Shown here: in pieces, positions 48,374 to 61,496 of the stretch
How positions within the stretch are numbered: position 1 is the first letter of the stretch
Layout: every line of letters starts with the position of its first letter
NCBI GenBank assembly: GCA_027257055.1
Contig: JAPVLO010000019.1
Coordinates: forward strand, 10,435,001 to 10,499,000
DNA length: 64,000 bases
Origin: Cephalopachus bancanus
Lineage: Eukaryota > Chordata > Mammalia > Primates > Tarsiidae
Direction: 5' to 3'
Translations under genes and position numbers: made by a program
The notes under the pieces: generated by a model
Seen by the model: the letters and a program-made list of their open reading frames with translations, nothing else
Database searches by the model: none
What the model was told of the DNA's origin: nothing

Positions 48374-48545
48374 CAGTGGTCCTTAATATTGGCTTCACAT
48401 TAGACATCCCTGAGGTACTTTTAAAACTCCCTGTGACCAGTTCCCATAGCTGACCAATTGCTAAAATATTGGGTGTGGAGCACAGGCATTGGCATTTTTT
48501 AAAACTCTCACAAAATTCCAATGTGCAGGCAAGACTCCACACTGT
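48374..48545 (+). mobile_element. MER5A hAT MITE
   Basis: CAGTGGTCCTTAATATTGGC at the left and AAATTCCAATGTGCAGGCAAG toward the right, with the central GGCATTGGCATTTTTTAAAA, as in MER5A. Confidence 0.85.
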
Positions 48546-50034
48546 AATTTTAGGTGCTGCAGAGAATAGTCATTTTGCCTGGTATAGGGCATGGTGACCT
48601 GCACCTTAACAAAAAATAAAATAGAAGGTTAGGAAGAGAAATTCCTTGGGCAGATTTCTGTTTGAATCTCTGCTTTTTTGAAATAGTGAGGACACCAACC
48701 AAGAGAGAGTTCAGACTCTCTTGGGTAAAGAGAGATCTACCTTAGAGAGAATCAAGTTTCACTCAGAAAAAGCTGCAGTCCTCTTTCATGACTAACAAAT
48801 TTCTTAATGAACCTTAGTATTGTATTCTCAAAGCTTGTCCTTGAGCAGCTGATCACAGCTAGAGAAAATCATGCCACATGAATGGTTGACTTCAATATAA
48901 ATCATGATTATCAACCTCAACTTGACATTCAACACTGTCAGTCATGACTGATGTGTTCTTCTAGTTAACTCAGTTGCTAATAGTTAACAATGATTATTTT
49001 AAAATAATTATTGGAGTTTTATTTTTATCTCAAAGACTTTCAACTCCCCTCTTACTCTCATCCAAGGATCCTGCTTTTAATGGTACAGAAATAATAAATA
49101 GCTATCATTATTTTGGTAAGAGAGAGAAATCAACCAAACCAGCTGTGACTATGAGTACCTTTTAAAATTCTTCCATGTTAAAATAGAAGAAATTCTCTCT
49201 TTTATCCAAGTCGAATTATTTTATACGTATTCTGGGTCTTATCACTTCTTACCTTTTTAAGGCCATAGATTTGTCATTTATCCTCTCTTTTTTGAATTTC
49301 TAGCTTTTATCTTATAAGCATTTCAAACAACTCAAAAAATATTTAACAGAAAAGAATTTCTTTGTTCAGGAACTGAAATATGAGCTGGGCACAGAGAGGG
49401 ATGGGATTAATTTAAAGATATGGGAAGGAGATAGTTATGAGAGCACGCATAGACTATAGAGAGAAACTTAGATTTTATTCTCAATAGAAAGGCAATTCAT
49501 TGAAAGTTAATAAGATAGAGAATGATAGGACGTGGTATAGATTTTAAGAAGAACTCTGTATTTTGAGGAGAAGGAGAAGGACAAGGAAGTCACAGGTAGA
49601 AGGAATAGAACAGCATGAGGCAGCTGCATAGTTGAAGCAAGAAATGCTGGTACTTGCCTAAGATTAGTAGTAGTAGAGATAGGAGTACTGTAGACATATT
49701 TGCAATACATGTTTGTGGAAGAATTAGAAGTAATTACTGATAGATTAGAAATCAGGTGTGAAGGAAAGGACACATCTGGAGTATAGATGAGAAATTTGAA
49801 TGGAGGACACAAAGTTGAGAGCTGCCTTGTGGTACTGATCATTGTTTCTGAACCCTGACAGCACATTATAAATAGGGAAAAATACAAACAACCAGAGAGG
49901 AGATAGAAGCTGGTTAGGCAGAGAGAGAGGGAGTGTCTTGAGGAGACTTAATACCTGCGGGAACGTTCACTGCACCACCCCAGTTATATAATTTTTGGCT
50001 GAAAATGTGGTTAATGTGGTTAAGAACATCCTCT
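48546..50034. other. unassigned sequence
   Basis: 49380-49960 is purine-rich with GAGGAGAAGGAGAAGG-type texture. No gene or named repeat identified. Confidence 0.4.
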
Positions 50035-50515
50035 CAACACAGATGTACTACTAAAAGGGACTTTTGCTGCTTAAATGCAGGAGCAGTAACTTAAGCAAAT
50101 GTCCTAAGTTGACCTTGGCTTATTATAATATCACTAACATGGAATTTGCATTGCAATTTTACCCTCCTCAAATGGGCTTTTCTGTGGTACTTATGGGTAA
50201 TATTCAAGATGGAGTAACCTTAATCAAGGATTCACATGTGCAATAAAAATTGGCTCTCAGAAAGTAAACGATGGATGAGATGTAAAAGAGAGAAACACCC
50301 CCAGAAAAGATAAGATAAAAACCACAAATTCCTATCACCAATTACCCATTTGGGGCCCCATCTCTTTTTCTGGAGAGCTTTGTTGCTTAATAAACTTCAT
50401 CTTTTACTCATTCTTTTGGTGTTTGCATTTCTTAATCTTCTTGGTCTTGGGACAAGAACCCAAGGTTGCTGGTTTCAGCTGTCAGCGGGATTCAAAACTC
50501 TTGCAACACAATGAC
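50035..50515 (+). mobile_element. solo LTR-like segment of a class I ERV
   Basis: Has an AATAAA at 50388-50393 (GCTTAATAAACTTCATC), followed by TTTTGGTGTTTGCATTTCTT and GGGACAAGAACCCAAGG, the arrangement of R-U5 in several class I LTRs. GTCAGCGGGATTCAAAACTC just after it looks like leader sequence. The left boundary and family are uncertain, and no internal genes follow. Confidence 0.6.
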
Positions 50516-52744
50516 TACCAAAAAAAAAAAAAAAACAAACAACACCAAACCAGTTTATACATAATAACTAGTGAGACAGAGGCTGGAGGTGACTTTGACA
50601 AGAACATTTCTAGTAGGTACAGAGGCTAGATTGGCATGAATTTAGGTGAGACACTGAGTTTGACTAGGCAGTGGGAATTTTGCAAGGGAAGCAGGTTAGT
50701 ATAACAAGGGGAATGTGCAATCAAATAAGACTTTAATTCACTTTTTTTAAGAAACAGGAGGCACTAGAGTGTATTTCTATGCTCCTGGGACAATGATTAT
50801 GCCATCATTGGGATAACCATTGTTCCCACCTATGCTGATAAAGATTAGAGGTAAGAATGGGTGGACTGTAGAAATCAAGTTGAGAGACTGGTGTTTCATG
50901 GGCACAGGGAGAAAAAGAAGATGATGGAGGATGAAAGTAGGTTTTTGGTACAAAGATGAGAAGATGAGGGAGTTTATACCAGGTGGTCGAATTATTAGTG
51001 AGCAAAAGAAGTATGCTGTCCAATATGCTAGAAGCCAACACTATGATACCAGGTTTTTGAGAAATGAAAAGCTTTATGTTCCAAGCAGACTCATAAAGAG
51101 ACGGGAGTCTCAAATCTGTCTTCCCATGCTGGCTTCAAAGCAGTATTTTTATTAGAAAAAATATGGAGATGGGTTCTGAGATTAGAAGGTGATTGGCAGA
51201 AGGAAAGGGGAGGTCTGAAAAACCCTTCACCATGTACAATTATCTCTTCATGCTACCTTATGAATCACATATGCAAATTCGAGGGGAGTGAGTGCAAAAC
51301 ATGCAGTGAAAATTTAGACTGTGACATCAGCAAGCTTTTTCTGCCCAAACTCCAGTTGACCATATTGGTTCTAATCCATTTTAGCCAGTTTTTTCCTGAT
51401 CTCACAAGTGAAAGGAGTTTCACTATTTCAACAAGTTGTTTCTTTCCTTGTCTACTCTCCAACAAGCTCAAAAATTTATGTTACTGGTTTCATACTCTTT
51501 GGGGCACAGTTTCAGTTTCAGCTTTTCATCAAGTTGTTTCTTTTCTAATCTGCTATCCCGTGCAAGAATTTAGTTGTTGGTTTCTTTAACTCTTTGAGGC
51601 ATGATTTCACTATCATCTCATTTAACATGAGGTAAAGACAGCAGCCGAAGTGTGATTATCGTAGAAGGGTTGTGAGGGATTTTAGGAAAGAGAAGAAGAA
51701 ATAAAAAAAAGTTTTCATAATGGAATTGCCTTGCAGTATTGTGTTCTTATAGCTAATAATCATAAATTTAAAGAAAATTATATATTTTTTCTTTTTTCCA
51801 TTAATGCTGAGTGCTTTGGGAGAAAACACTGGTATATTTATTCTGTTTTTTTTCTTTTTGTATATGAAAATGTGAGGGATGTGAGAGGAACAAGGAAATA
51901 GAAGTCATTATTTTCCAGGAGAGATTACAATAATGCCACATGGAATTTAAACTGGCCAATATGGTAATGTGAATGAGAAAGAGGTGGGGTTATAGATACA
52001 GTATCTCAATAATTAATCATTGTGACCCCAAGGTATTTGAGCATTGTGAAGTAGAAGAACAACAACAAAAAAAGGTATTGAAAATGTCTATTTTTTAAAG
52101 TAAAGATTCAAAGTTGACTTTTCCAGTGATGACAATGTCAAGTAGAAAATAATTTAGAAGTAGTTCAAGGAAGTAAAGAAATGACTCTCGGTAAATTAGG
52201 AAATCATTGAATCAAGAGTCTGAGATTTTGAGAAAGTTTATTCATAAGGATCATAACTTCACTGACAATATTGACGGGAGATAAATGAGGAGTGACCAGA
52301 AAATCAATAATAGCAATGAGGACATATAGTCCTATATCTGAAAGGACTTAGTTTCAAAGGGTCCATGCAGTTCACTAAAAGAAAGAGGAATAATGCCTGA
52401 AAAACAGCTATGCAGAACTTATTCAAAAAACCCACCTGAGCACGTGGTATGGAATGGGATGTCTTACTAAAGGCAAGAAAATAAAGGACGCTTCTGAGAA
52501 AGGGTTGAGTATGGAGGAAGTTTGCTAAATAGAGAGAGAAGTTTCTAGAAAAGAGGAGTATTTGGAGTAAGGAAGGTGTTGGGGGATTGTGTTAGAAATA
52601 GCAGTATGGCATTAAGAGTCTGGGTGACAATAAGTGCCCAGAGAGTTGAGATCTCTAGTGCAGCTTGAGGGAAAGAGGTATAGACCATGATCAGTCATCT
52701 CTGAAATGACAGAGTGGATATTCCATTCTCAACATGGTCTAAAG
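50516..52744. other. unassigned purine-rich sequence
   Basis: Contains an A17 run at 50520-50536. Phrases such as GGAGGTGACTTTGACAAGAAC hint at an old interspersed repeat. No gene is seen. Confidence 0.4.
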
Positions 52745-53274
52745 TCATCTAATGATCTACCTTCTCCATCTCCTCCCCCCCCAAAAAAATTCCAAATCAT
52801 TTGTCCTCCCCATTGCCTATCTTGTTAAGTGGTGCTATCTCATATACCTGTGTCCAAGCCAGGACTCCAGGGCATCCCGAAATGAACAATCCCCATATAC
52901 ATACCAGGTCTTGTCCATTTCACCTCCAAAATGTTTCTAAAATCCATTACATTCTCTGTATTTTGACGCGGCAATCTAACTCAGACCACTCTTTCCTCCC
53001 ACCAGATCAAATTCAATTAGCCTTTTGCTGTCTACAAATTCATTACTACTCACATTTCATCCATGATATGTTATATTAGAAACTAAAATTTGGTCATTTT
53101 ATTCTCCTGATTAAAACTATGTAGTAGCTTCTCTTTGCTCTTAGGATAAAATCCAAAATCTTAAGTGGCTTACAAGGCAACACATAATATCTTTCTTGGA
53201 TTCATCGTCTTAACCTGCTCTTCCTTTTATATTCCCAGCTCTATCTGCAGTGGTTTTCTCTTGCTTTCTCAAAA

Positions 53275-53333
53275 TGTGTGTGTGTGTGCGCATGTGTGTG
53301 TGTGTGAGGGTGTGTGCATGTGTGTGTGTGTGT
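53275..53333. repeat. (TG)n microsatellite
   Basis: Interrupted TG array with CG, AGGG and CA steps, inside the L2. Confidence 0.95.
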
Positions 53334-53402
53334 TAGCACTCAAGATTTTCATACATGCTCTTCCCTGTTCTTGGAACACACTCTCTGTTCCTCTTTAGTG
53401 GG

Positions 53403-53528
53403 GTTGCCAGATTTAGAAAAAAATATATAGGTGTCTGGTTAAATGTGAACCTCAGATAAATAGCAAATAATTTTTAGTTTAATGATGTCTTGTGCAATAT
53501 TTAGGCTGCTTGCTTTTTATCTGGCAAC
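53403..53528. mobile_element. small inverted-repeat MITE
   Basis: Perfect 10-bp terminal inverted repeats GTTGCCAGAT and ATCTGGCAAC, with a TGGTTAAATGTGAACCTCAG interior. This matches a common mammalian hAT-type MITE pattern. No clean target duplication is visible. It splits the L2. Confidence 0.75.
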
Positions 53529-53864
53529 ACTACTTCTTGGTTTGCTTCATTGTCTTTCGAATTTCAGCTCAGATGCTATCTCCACCCTAATTCAGACTAA
53601 TTTAGGTCTCACTTTTTACACATTTTTATAATATGCAGTACAGATATTTATTTAATATCTGTCTTCCCTATTAGAGCACAGGCTCCATGTAATGTCTGTC
53701 TTTGTGAGTATCTAGCACATTATTGACACATGATAGGAACTCAGTAAGTATAAAACAAGTAATAATGGAGTCTAGGGCATACAATATATACTTACCTATG
53801 TCTGTGCTTCAATTTCAGTTGCAACAAACACAAACTAAGTTATCTTTCGTATTTCTAGGTCTTT

Positions 53865-53970
53865 CTCACCAGAAAACTGAAGAGATGATATCCTAAATTG
53901 CAGAACTATTGTGAGAATTAAATGAGAGGGTACATAATAAGTGTTCAAAAAATGTACTGCCTTCTTCCTT
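53865..53970 (+). mobile_element. MIR SINE fragment
   Basis: GAAAACTGAAGAGATGATATCC followed by ATTGTGAGAATTAAATGAG and TAATAAGTGTTC, the 3' half of MIR. Confidence 0.7.
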
Positions 53971-55349
53971 CCTTCCTTCTTGAGTTTGGTGAAGAATAGT
54001 GATTCAGCCTCATCATTCTCCATCTGTTGTGAATCATAAAAAATTCCCTTCCGATGCAAATCTCTTCATCTTGCCGTACTCAATCTGGTAAACACATTCA
54101 CTCTCTTCCCTCGTTAATTCTGTTAACTCATATTTTGGGACTCTCATAGCTCAAAAATTTGCTGTGGCAAACACATGTGAGAGAGTGAAGATTTTGGTTC
54201 TCTGGGGTTAACAGGCATTCTATTGATTTATATATTTTTGATTTCATGTTATTTTTAATCATTCTCTCAGTGCCCAGTTGTATGAGGAAGTGTAGTAAGG
54301 CTGCAGCTTTCCAAAAGCTTTCCTCCGGGGCATAAAATAAAATCTACACTACTCTTGAGTCTTGAAATTTGTAAGATTTTCATTTTGTTCCCTTCTCATA
54401 GTTTCGCTCCTAGGCCTAGTTAGTGGGCATTAGAGGAATGCTTCAATTTCTCCCGTTTCCTTCCTTCTGCTCCAGGGCTTCTATCTAGTCTAGGGTAAGG
54501 CATGTGCCGAAGGTGGGATGAAAATGGATTCCACTCTACCATATTTCCTTGTGAATTTTCTATGCCTCATTTAGAAATGATAGACTTCAAAAACTGTATG
54601 ACTATTTTTCTGGTCCACATGGGTAGTCACAGAAGACAATAATTCAAAACTTCAATTACAAGTTTGATAAAAATTAATTCTTCACAAGTTACCTGCCAGT
54701 CTCTCTTCATTCTCTGACCTGTGCTTTCCATTCTTCCCCTCCCCCCCCCGTTTCCCTTCTTATTTATTTCTTGTGTTGGGTCTTGGGTCTTTCTTCCTTT
54801 CTTCTAATCTTCCAGTCATTTCTCTACATTTTATTTTTCTTCTTTTTCTGTCTTCCTCACTCTTCTCTTCCCCTTTTCCATTCTTCTTACATTGTGAGCA
54901 AATCTGAACCTTTATTTCAGGTCTATATTGGATTTCTATATACTCTCATACAAATATCCATGCATCTCTAGACCTATCAAATAACTTGGGAGCTCCTCAG
55001 ACTAAAAATAGGCTGAGTCCAGGTCTGAAAGTCACTTCATTACCTGCAACCTCATTACCTTCAACTGTATCATAGCTTTCTACACTTTGTCTGTGCTTAC
55101 GTAGTCTATTAGCTATTATTCTAACATTATTGCATTTGACACCATGCCAAGAAATGTAAATAGCTGTGACTAGCTTAATTAAATTTATAATGTGAGATTA
55201 AAAATAAGCACACACACAAAAAATAAATAAAAATCTTACTCAGCAATTCACAGCCCTTTTCTACTGAATACTGTTTAAAAGATCTTTTAGTGTACTGCCA
55301 AACACATGATAGGGTAGGTGAAAAATGAGCTTGTCTTAAAAGAATCCTG
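53971..55349. other. unassigned pyrimidine-rich sequence
   Basis: Includes a C10 run near 54742 and CT-rich tracts. No gene or named repeat. Confidence 0.4.
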
Positions 55350-55350
55350 T

Positions 55351-55407
<57 letters not shown>

Positions 55408-55422
55408 TTGTGTATGTGTATG
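55350..55422. repeat. (GT)n microsatellite
   Basis: About 50 bp of pure GT, then an interrupted TATGTGTTTGTGTATG end. The His/Thr-rich and Cys/Val-rich open frames here are artefacts of this array. Confidence 0.98.
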
Positions 55423-56560
55423 AGTGCAAGCATAAATAATTACTGTACTGCCTTTGGCTTTAGGCAACTCATGAACTTCCCCACAATCACAGGAAGTTGC
55501 TGCTGCTTTATTAATTTACATCTAAAATCTTGCACAGCTGGGGATAACACATGCATTTCCTATGATTGCTAAAGCAACCCAGGGAGCTACACCAGTGAGG
55601 GTGGCAATTTTCTGATGCTGTGATACTATCACTGAATGCCCAGCAGTACCGCATAGAGAAGCCTGTATGGGAAATAGACAACAACCTCTATACAAAATAG
55701 AATGATCCCAGCGATAACCAGGCAGATTCATAAATCGCTTTTACAATATAAACACAGGAACACAGGAAGGAAGGTCACCATTTTGATGCCCTCAAGATAT
55801 GCTGAAAATGAGAAAAACGGCAAATAATTTTGTAGGCCCTTATCATGGAAATCAGGTTTGACCAGGGAATGGTTCATTTCAGATTGAGGCCATCTCATTT
55901 CTTCTTCCTTTACTGCACTCTTCTCTTTAAACTTCCATTTCGAAAAATAGTGTTACTAGCAGAAGTATCGTATTAAAAATCACTTCTAGGGTTTTCAAGG
56001 CTGGTGCTTTGTTTGGAATATGCAAATATAGGTGTTATAAGTGCCATAGTCAAGTAAAAAAAATGGACATCATTCTTCAATGTCACATACTAAGTTCATT
56101 TCCATAATTTTAAAAGGTTTGTCATTAGATTTTTTTTCCTGAAAACTTCAAGCAACTTTAAAAAGTTCCATTTCAGAAATTGCTTCTACTTTTTAAGATG
56201 TTTCTCTTTTTATCAGCCAAGATTCGATGCAAAGAACAGAAAACACACTAAGAATCTTAAACAAGTAGGAACAGATATAATACAAAAATGGATGTTTACA
56301 AAATACGAAGAAAGACTGAAGGAGGGGGCTCCCAATAGGACCGATAGTGGTGACTCCTAGAGCCATAGCATCAGAAAGGCCTCTACTTCTGAGGTTGCCA
56401 TGGAAGCAAAACCAGAATCAGGAACGCACTTTCATAGCCACTGAACCACCAAGGAGCTAGAGAATCGATATCCACAGCTGCCATCGGGAACTGAGAAGAT
56501 GGATAGAGAAGTCTCAAAATTGCTTCCTCTTTTCTCTCTACACAAGGAAGCTGAAGCAAC
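55423..56560. other. unassigned sequence
   Basis: 56220-56550 has the feel of an old interspersed repeat (GGAGGGGGCTCCCAATAGGA, GAACGCACTTTC), but I cannot name it. No gene seen. Confidence 0.4.
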
Positions 56561-56860
56561 GCTGTCCAAAAGCAATATAATGTGAAAGCATAGTTTTGAT
56601 TTCAAATTTTCTAGTAACATATTTTTTAAAAAATAAAATCAAGCAGGCAAAATCAATTTTAAAAACATTTTGATTTAACAAATTAGAAGCACTTCAATAT
56701 AAGATCTATGTAAAAATTAATGAAATTTCTTAATATTTAATACTAAGACTTCAAAACCCACTGTGTATTTTATACTTATGGAACATCTCTACTTGACCTA
56801 GTCTCATCTCATGTGCTCAGTGGTCACACGGGGTGAGTGACTCCAGATTCCAGCAGGGCT
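56561..56860. mobile_element. DNA transposon-like MITE relic
   Basis: Starts GCTGTCCAAAAGCAATATAA and continues with AAATTTTCTAGTAACATA and ACTGTGTATTTTATACTTAT, followed by GTGCTCAGTGGTCACACGG. These match the order of a common mammalian MITE whose ends read GCTGTCCAA. The right end is decayed. Confidence 0.5.
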
Positions 56861-57329
56861 GAGCTAGGAAAAAAATCCTGTTCAACTGCTGCAGAGAAAT
56901 TGTTGTTTCCTCCACAGGCTCTAACAGAGGCAGATAGAATATGACAGGAAGATGGCATGTGCCTCACTTTTGTTTTCAAAATTTTATGCCCATGCATATG
57001 ATTGGCAGATCTAATTTGCCTTCAGCACACTTGCTTCAAAGGAATCTGGAAAATATGTTTTGTTTTGTTTTGATTTCCAAACTCCACAGTTAAAAGAAAG
57101 GTGAAATGTAGGTTGAATAAACCAATCTACAGTATCCAGTAATTGTCTTATGAAAGAGAAAGGACAATTGCTATGGGAATCTGTACATTTCATTTCTGCT
57201 GTCCTACAAATATTTTAGTATGTGGTACTTAAAAAAAGAAGACTAGCTGTTTTCTTTTACTTTGGAACACTTGTAGTTAATCAGACTTTATTTCATAAAG
57301 TTTATTGTGTTTTTAAGCAGGAACACAAA
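56861..57329. other. unassigned sequence
   Basis: No feature recognised. Confidence 0.4.
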
Positions 57330-57396
57330 CGTTTGGAACTCAAGCAATCTCTACCTCTCCAAAGTGTTGGGATTATAGGCATGAGTCACCATGGCC
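57330..57396 (-). mobile_element. Alu-monomer fragment
   Basis: CTCTCCAAAGTGTTGGGATT and ATAGGCATGAGTCACCATGG are the reversed 5' end of an Alu or free left monomer. Only about 67 bp remain. Confidence 0.85.
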
Positions 57397-58939
57397 ATAA
57401 AAAGATGTATCTCAGAAATTGTTTCCTGTAACTTACTCTGTGTTAAAATTGTCTCCAGTGTATTGCTTCCGAGGCATTAATCACAACTCCCCTCCCTACC
57501 AGAAGGGTTTTCCTCAATTATGTCTTAGGATTCTTACACACAAAAAAGCATCAGGATGAAAAGATAACCCTTTCAAAAATGTTTAGATGATTGATGACAT
57601 GCATCCATTCTTGGGAATTGTGTGGATCTGAATGGGCAGTTCAACCTGACTTTGGAGCCGGCATGACTCATAACAATACACCACAGAAGTAGAGAAATAA
57701 GAAAATGAGATTCAGGTTTCTGATAAAAAATTATATTATGAGAATACAGGAGCTTTTAGAGATTATTTATAACAAAAGTAATGAAATGTTAGTGAAGCTT
57801 CAGACACATTTTCTGAGAAAATCTATTGTATTATAGTAGAGGAGTCTGTAGTTTCATCTGCCTAAAAATCAACCTATGAGACATTATTCTCTGTATCTTT
57901 CACACTCACACTCAGTACTTCAATTTATCACCTCTTTTCGTCTCAAGTACAAGCAAGTAGCTCAAAAACCTGGATAATTTGCTCCATTTGGACACCTAGA
58001 GTTTAATAAGTACCCAGGCTTGTCTCGGAGGTCTAAATAGCAACATTGCACCATCTAGCTCTGTCTTGTACATTATAGGTGTGCTATGTACACACATTGA
58101 GTAACTACTCAAATTTGTATACAATTTGTTAAGGTGAGCATACATTACTTTTTAAAAATATTAAGCTGATACTTAATTCCAAATGAGTATCATATGATAT
58201 TTAAGAAGAGTGCATTATAGGTTAATGCTTTCAGAATAGAATCTATTAGCACTTCTTTTTCTCTCTAACATTGGCACTCCAAAATTTCTTCATCCTGTAC
58301 ATTTATGTTTCCTGCTGTGTGGTCTTTTCCAAAACTATAGTTGCAATTAACACTTCTAAGCAGGTGGACTAAAAAAATCTATGTCTTTAACTTGACTTCT
58401 ATTTTTAAACTCTCTTTTACATTCCAGATCCATATTTCCAAACGATTGGTGATAATCTCCAGAGCACCTTCTGATAGGCAAAAATGTTAAACTCAAATCA
58501 TTCTTATTCTTGTACTCAATGAAATTCCTTCTCTTTGTTCACTATTTTTTGTGTTACTATCACAAGAAATACTTATCTGCCTGCCCAAAGTTAAACCTCT
58601 GAACATCTTTGATTCCTTTCTTTCTCTGTTCCTTTCTAATAAACTGGCAGTTTAATCTAGTAAATTCTTTTTTAATACTACATGCACATCCATTTATTTC
58701 CATTATGAAAATTACCATTTTAACTCATTTAATAAATTTTGTTAAAATATTATATCATAGATTTTTTTTCCTTTTGGTGTATGGTTCTACAAATTTTAGC
58801 TCATGTGGATACTGGAGCTGCCAAGAACATGTATACATGTTTTAAGAGTTGTTATTTATGTATTACTTTTAGTTTGTCATCATCAAGAGTGTCTGGACGC
58901 TGACGGTAACCACTCTGAGACCTCTTGTAATTGCAAAAG
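57397..58939. other. unassigned AT-rich sequence
   Basis: No gene or confident repeat. Confidence 0.4.
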
Positions 58940-59410
58940 TGAAACGTGGCTTGTATTCATCTTTTGTTATTGGTTTATATTGAGTATGGCAATTTTAATA
59001 CAATGTTTTCCTCTCTAAAATGTGTATGCATTTTTTGGCACCCTCTGTATTTATGTAAATACCATTGTAATCAGTACTCAAAACAGTATCATCACCCCCC
59101 ACAAAACTCCCTTTTATTTATCATTTTGTAGTTACATCTCACCCCCCATTTCTAAACCTCTGGAATCACTGATCTGTTCTCTGTTTTTATAGTTTTATCT
59201 TCTGTAGAATGTCATCTAAGTGAAATCACACAGTATGCAATTGTTTAGACTGGTTTCTTTTCACTCTGCAAAACGTTTCTAAGATTCATCCAGTGTCACT
59301 CTTATCAACAGTTTTTGCCTTTTAGTGCCAAATAGAATTTCACCATATGGGCGTATCATCTTTTTGTTGTCATTGTTGTTGTCATCGTCTGCAAGAGTAC
59401 ATTAATGTTT
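58940..59410 (-). mobile_element. old L1 fragment
   Basis: AACCTCTGGAATCACTGATCT, AGTGAAATCACACAGTATGC and AAGATTCATCCAGTGTCACT match the reversed 3' part of old L1 elements. Confidence 0.65.
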
Positions 59411-59430
59411 CCCCTGCTTTAAAAAATGTC

Positions 59431-59597
59431 TTCCGGCCATTGCCTTGCTGAGCTATGGTGTGGTCATGTGCTCTTTGAGCGATGGCCAGGCCATGTTTTC
59501 TTGAGCTTTGGCCCCCTCCCCTACCTTGGGGAGGTGAATCTCCTCTTTCTCTTTCTTTAATGTACTTTCTAAATAAACTATATATATATATATAGCT
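59431..59597 (+). mobile_element. short retroposon, family not recognised (copy B)
   Basis: GGCCATTGCCTTGCTGAGCTATGG begins here and CTACCTTGGGGAGGTGAATC follows, sharing the order of blocks with the reversed element at 286-466, though more diverged in the middle. It ends TTTCTAAATAAACTATATAT with an (AT)n run. No target duplication is clear, and the sequence after it (CATGCCTGGTTTCCTTTACT) has an LTR U5 flavour, so it might be an LTR rather than a SINE. Confidence 0.5.
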
Positions 59598-60249
59598 TAC
59601 AACTCATGCCTGGTTTCCTTTACTCTCTTGCTTGTAAAATTTAGTTTAAGAACATTGTGTTTAGTTAATGTGATTATATTCAATACTTTTTTTTTTTTAT
59701 TTGTTTATGAGATTTCTTGAGTTTAAAATAACTTGCCCCTAAATCTCTACTTATTAAAATCTCACCCATTTCTTCAAGACCAGTTTCTAGGAAACTCTTT
59801 AATGTTTCTTTCTCCAAGGACTTGATATAGTACTTTGATTTTATATTTATCTTATGTTGATTTATAGCTATGCATGAATATGATAGAAGACTCATAAAAG
59901 TAAAAATGATGACTGAGAGTAAACATTGGAAATTGAGACCTAGTGGATCATTAGAAATATGCAAAATCCCTTTAACTAGAGTTTCCTAAGGGTTTTTACA
60001 AAGTGGAGTGAATGTAGCTGCAGGGCAGCTGGTTTAGCTTTCTGCAAACAAACAGTATTTGATGTCTTTTAAAAAAGAAATTATATTTGAATTCCCATGA
60101 GATAGGTTCCATCTTTGGTCTCAGGAGCATGTATTTATCACCACTTAGAGAAATAGATGACTCCAACTCACAGAGCTTAGGTTTATCAGAAATTTTGGTT
60201 CATTTACCTAATTACATTTGTTCTTTGTCCTTGTAATATAACAACTAAT
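59598..60249. other. unassigned sequence
   Basis: Contains a T13 run near 59687. No gene seen. Confidence 0.4.
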
Positions 60250-60632
60250 ACAAGTTTGCTAGGGTTGCTATAACAAAATACCACAGACTGGATAGCTTAA
60301 ACAACATAAATATATTTTTGTTACATTTCTAGAGGCCATGGTCCTGCAGTTTTTGTTTCTTAGAAGACCTCTCTTCTCACATTGCAGGTGACTGCCTTTG
60401 GCTGTGTCCCACGTGGTCTTTTTTTCTGTGCATGCACTTCTCTGGTGTCTCTCTTTGTTTTCAGATTTCATCTTTTTATAAAGACACCAGTCATATTAAA
60501 TTAAGGCCTACTCTGAAGACTTCATTTTAACTTAACCACCTTTTGAAATGCCCTAATTCCAAACACAGTCACATTCTGAGATATTAGGAGTCACCACTTT
60601 TTTTTGAGGTGACAAAATTCCGTCCGTAACAC
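60250..60632 (-). mobile_element. MLT1-type MaLR LTR
   Basis: TTGCTAGGGTTGCTATAACA at the left, AAAGACACCAGTCATATTAA and ACACAGTCACATTCTGAGAT inside, and a decayed CCGTCCGTAAC right end, as in reversed MLT1. Confidence 0.85.
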
Positions 60633-61496
60633 TTGCTCACCAAGTAATTTGCTGAGAATTTGTCTTATGAGGAGAAATAAATAGGACAGGCTCACTCGGT
60701 TAGGAAGTCTTGGCAGATATATTTCTCATGACAAATTAATAAATTGACCTTCGGCAAGTCTCTTGTGAGCTTTGGTTACACAAATTAACATCTACTTGTC
60801 AATCAACTCTGGAACATCCATAAAATAAAATTTTTGAATTGTTAAGGCAGATGGTAGAACTGGAGCTGTGATAGATTCTGGAAGATAAATGCCTTTTCGG
60901 GAATCTGCTTTGGTGGCAGCCCATCATCTCCAGCTATAAACTCCTTTGAGTTGTCTTAAACTGTAAAACTTTCTACCTGAGACTTTCTACAGTCTTAGTC
61001 CCCTTAGATATTTAACCTTGAATAAGTTACTTTGTTTTATTAATTATAAGATAAACATTTTTCACATTTTATTTTATTTTTAATTAGGATGAATGAAAAC
61101 AATAGACAGTATTTTATGGTTTAACTGTGGACATTTCCCCCTTTATTAATATATAGAATTAATAGTGCAGCTTAAAATTTATAGCATCTTAAACATGTTG
61201 AAATATGACTCCTTACCACTCTAGCTTCCTTCACAAAATGGGAAAATAAAATAGCTACTTTATTGATATGCTCAAGAAATACTTTTATGATGATGATGAT
61301 GTAAATTATTTGAGAGTAAATTATTGATTTTTATTTTTACAAAGTTTCCTATATAATAAACAGATAATAAAGGTGTTATTGAAGATAAATCATACTTTAG
61401 GGAAAGGGTTGCTTTTTATGACTCTTACATCAATGGGGGAGCCTATAAACTCAGGGACAAAGTTTATTTATATAAACCCACTTCTTTTAATCCAGA
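60633..61496. other. unassigned AT-rich sequence
   Basis: No gene or named repeat. A short (GAT)n run lies near 61290. Confidence 0.4.

Larger units (their letters stand above)
52745..53775 (+). mobile_element. L2 LINE 3' region
   Basis: Reads as L2: AGGATAAAATCCAAAATCTTA with GGCTTACAAGGCAAC, AATTTCAGCTCAGATGCTATC, TTAGAGCACAGGCTCCATG and a closing GATAGGAACTCAGTAAGTAT. It is interrupted by a TG microsatellite and a 126-bp inverted-repeat element. Confidence 0.8.

Noticed and set aside
55175..55572. His/Thr-rich and Cys/Val-rich open frames
   Set aside because: They are translations of the GT microsatellite.
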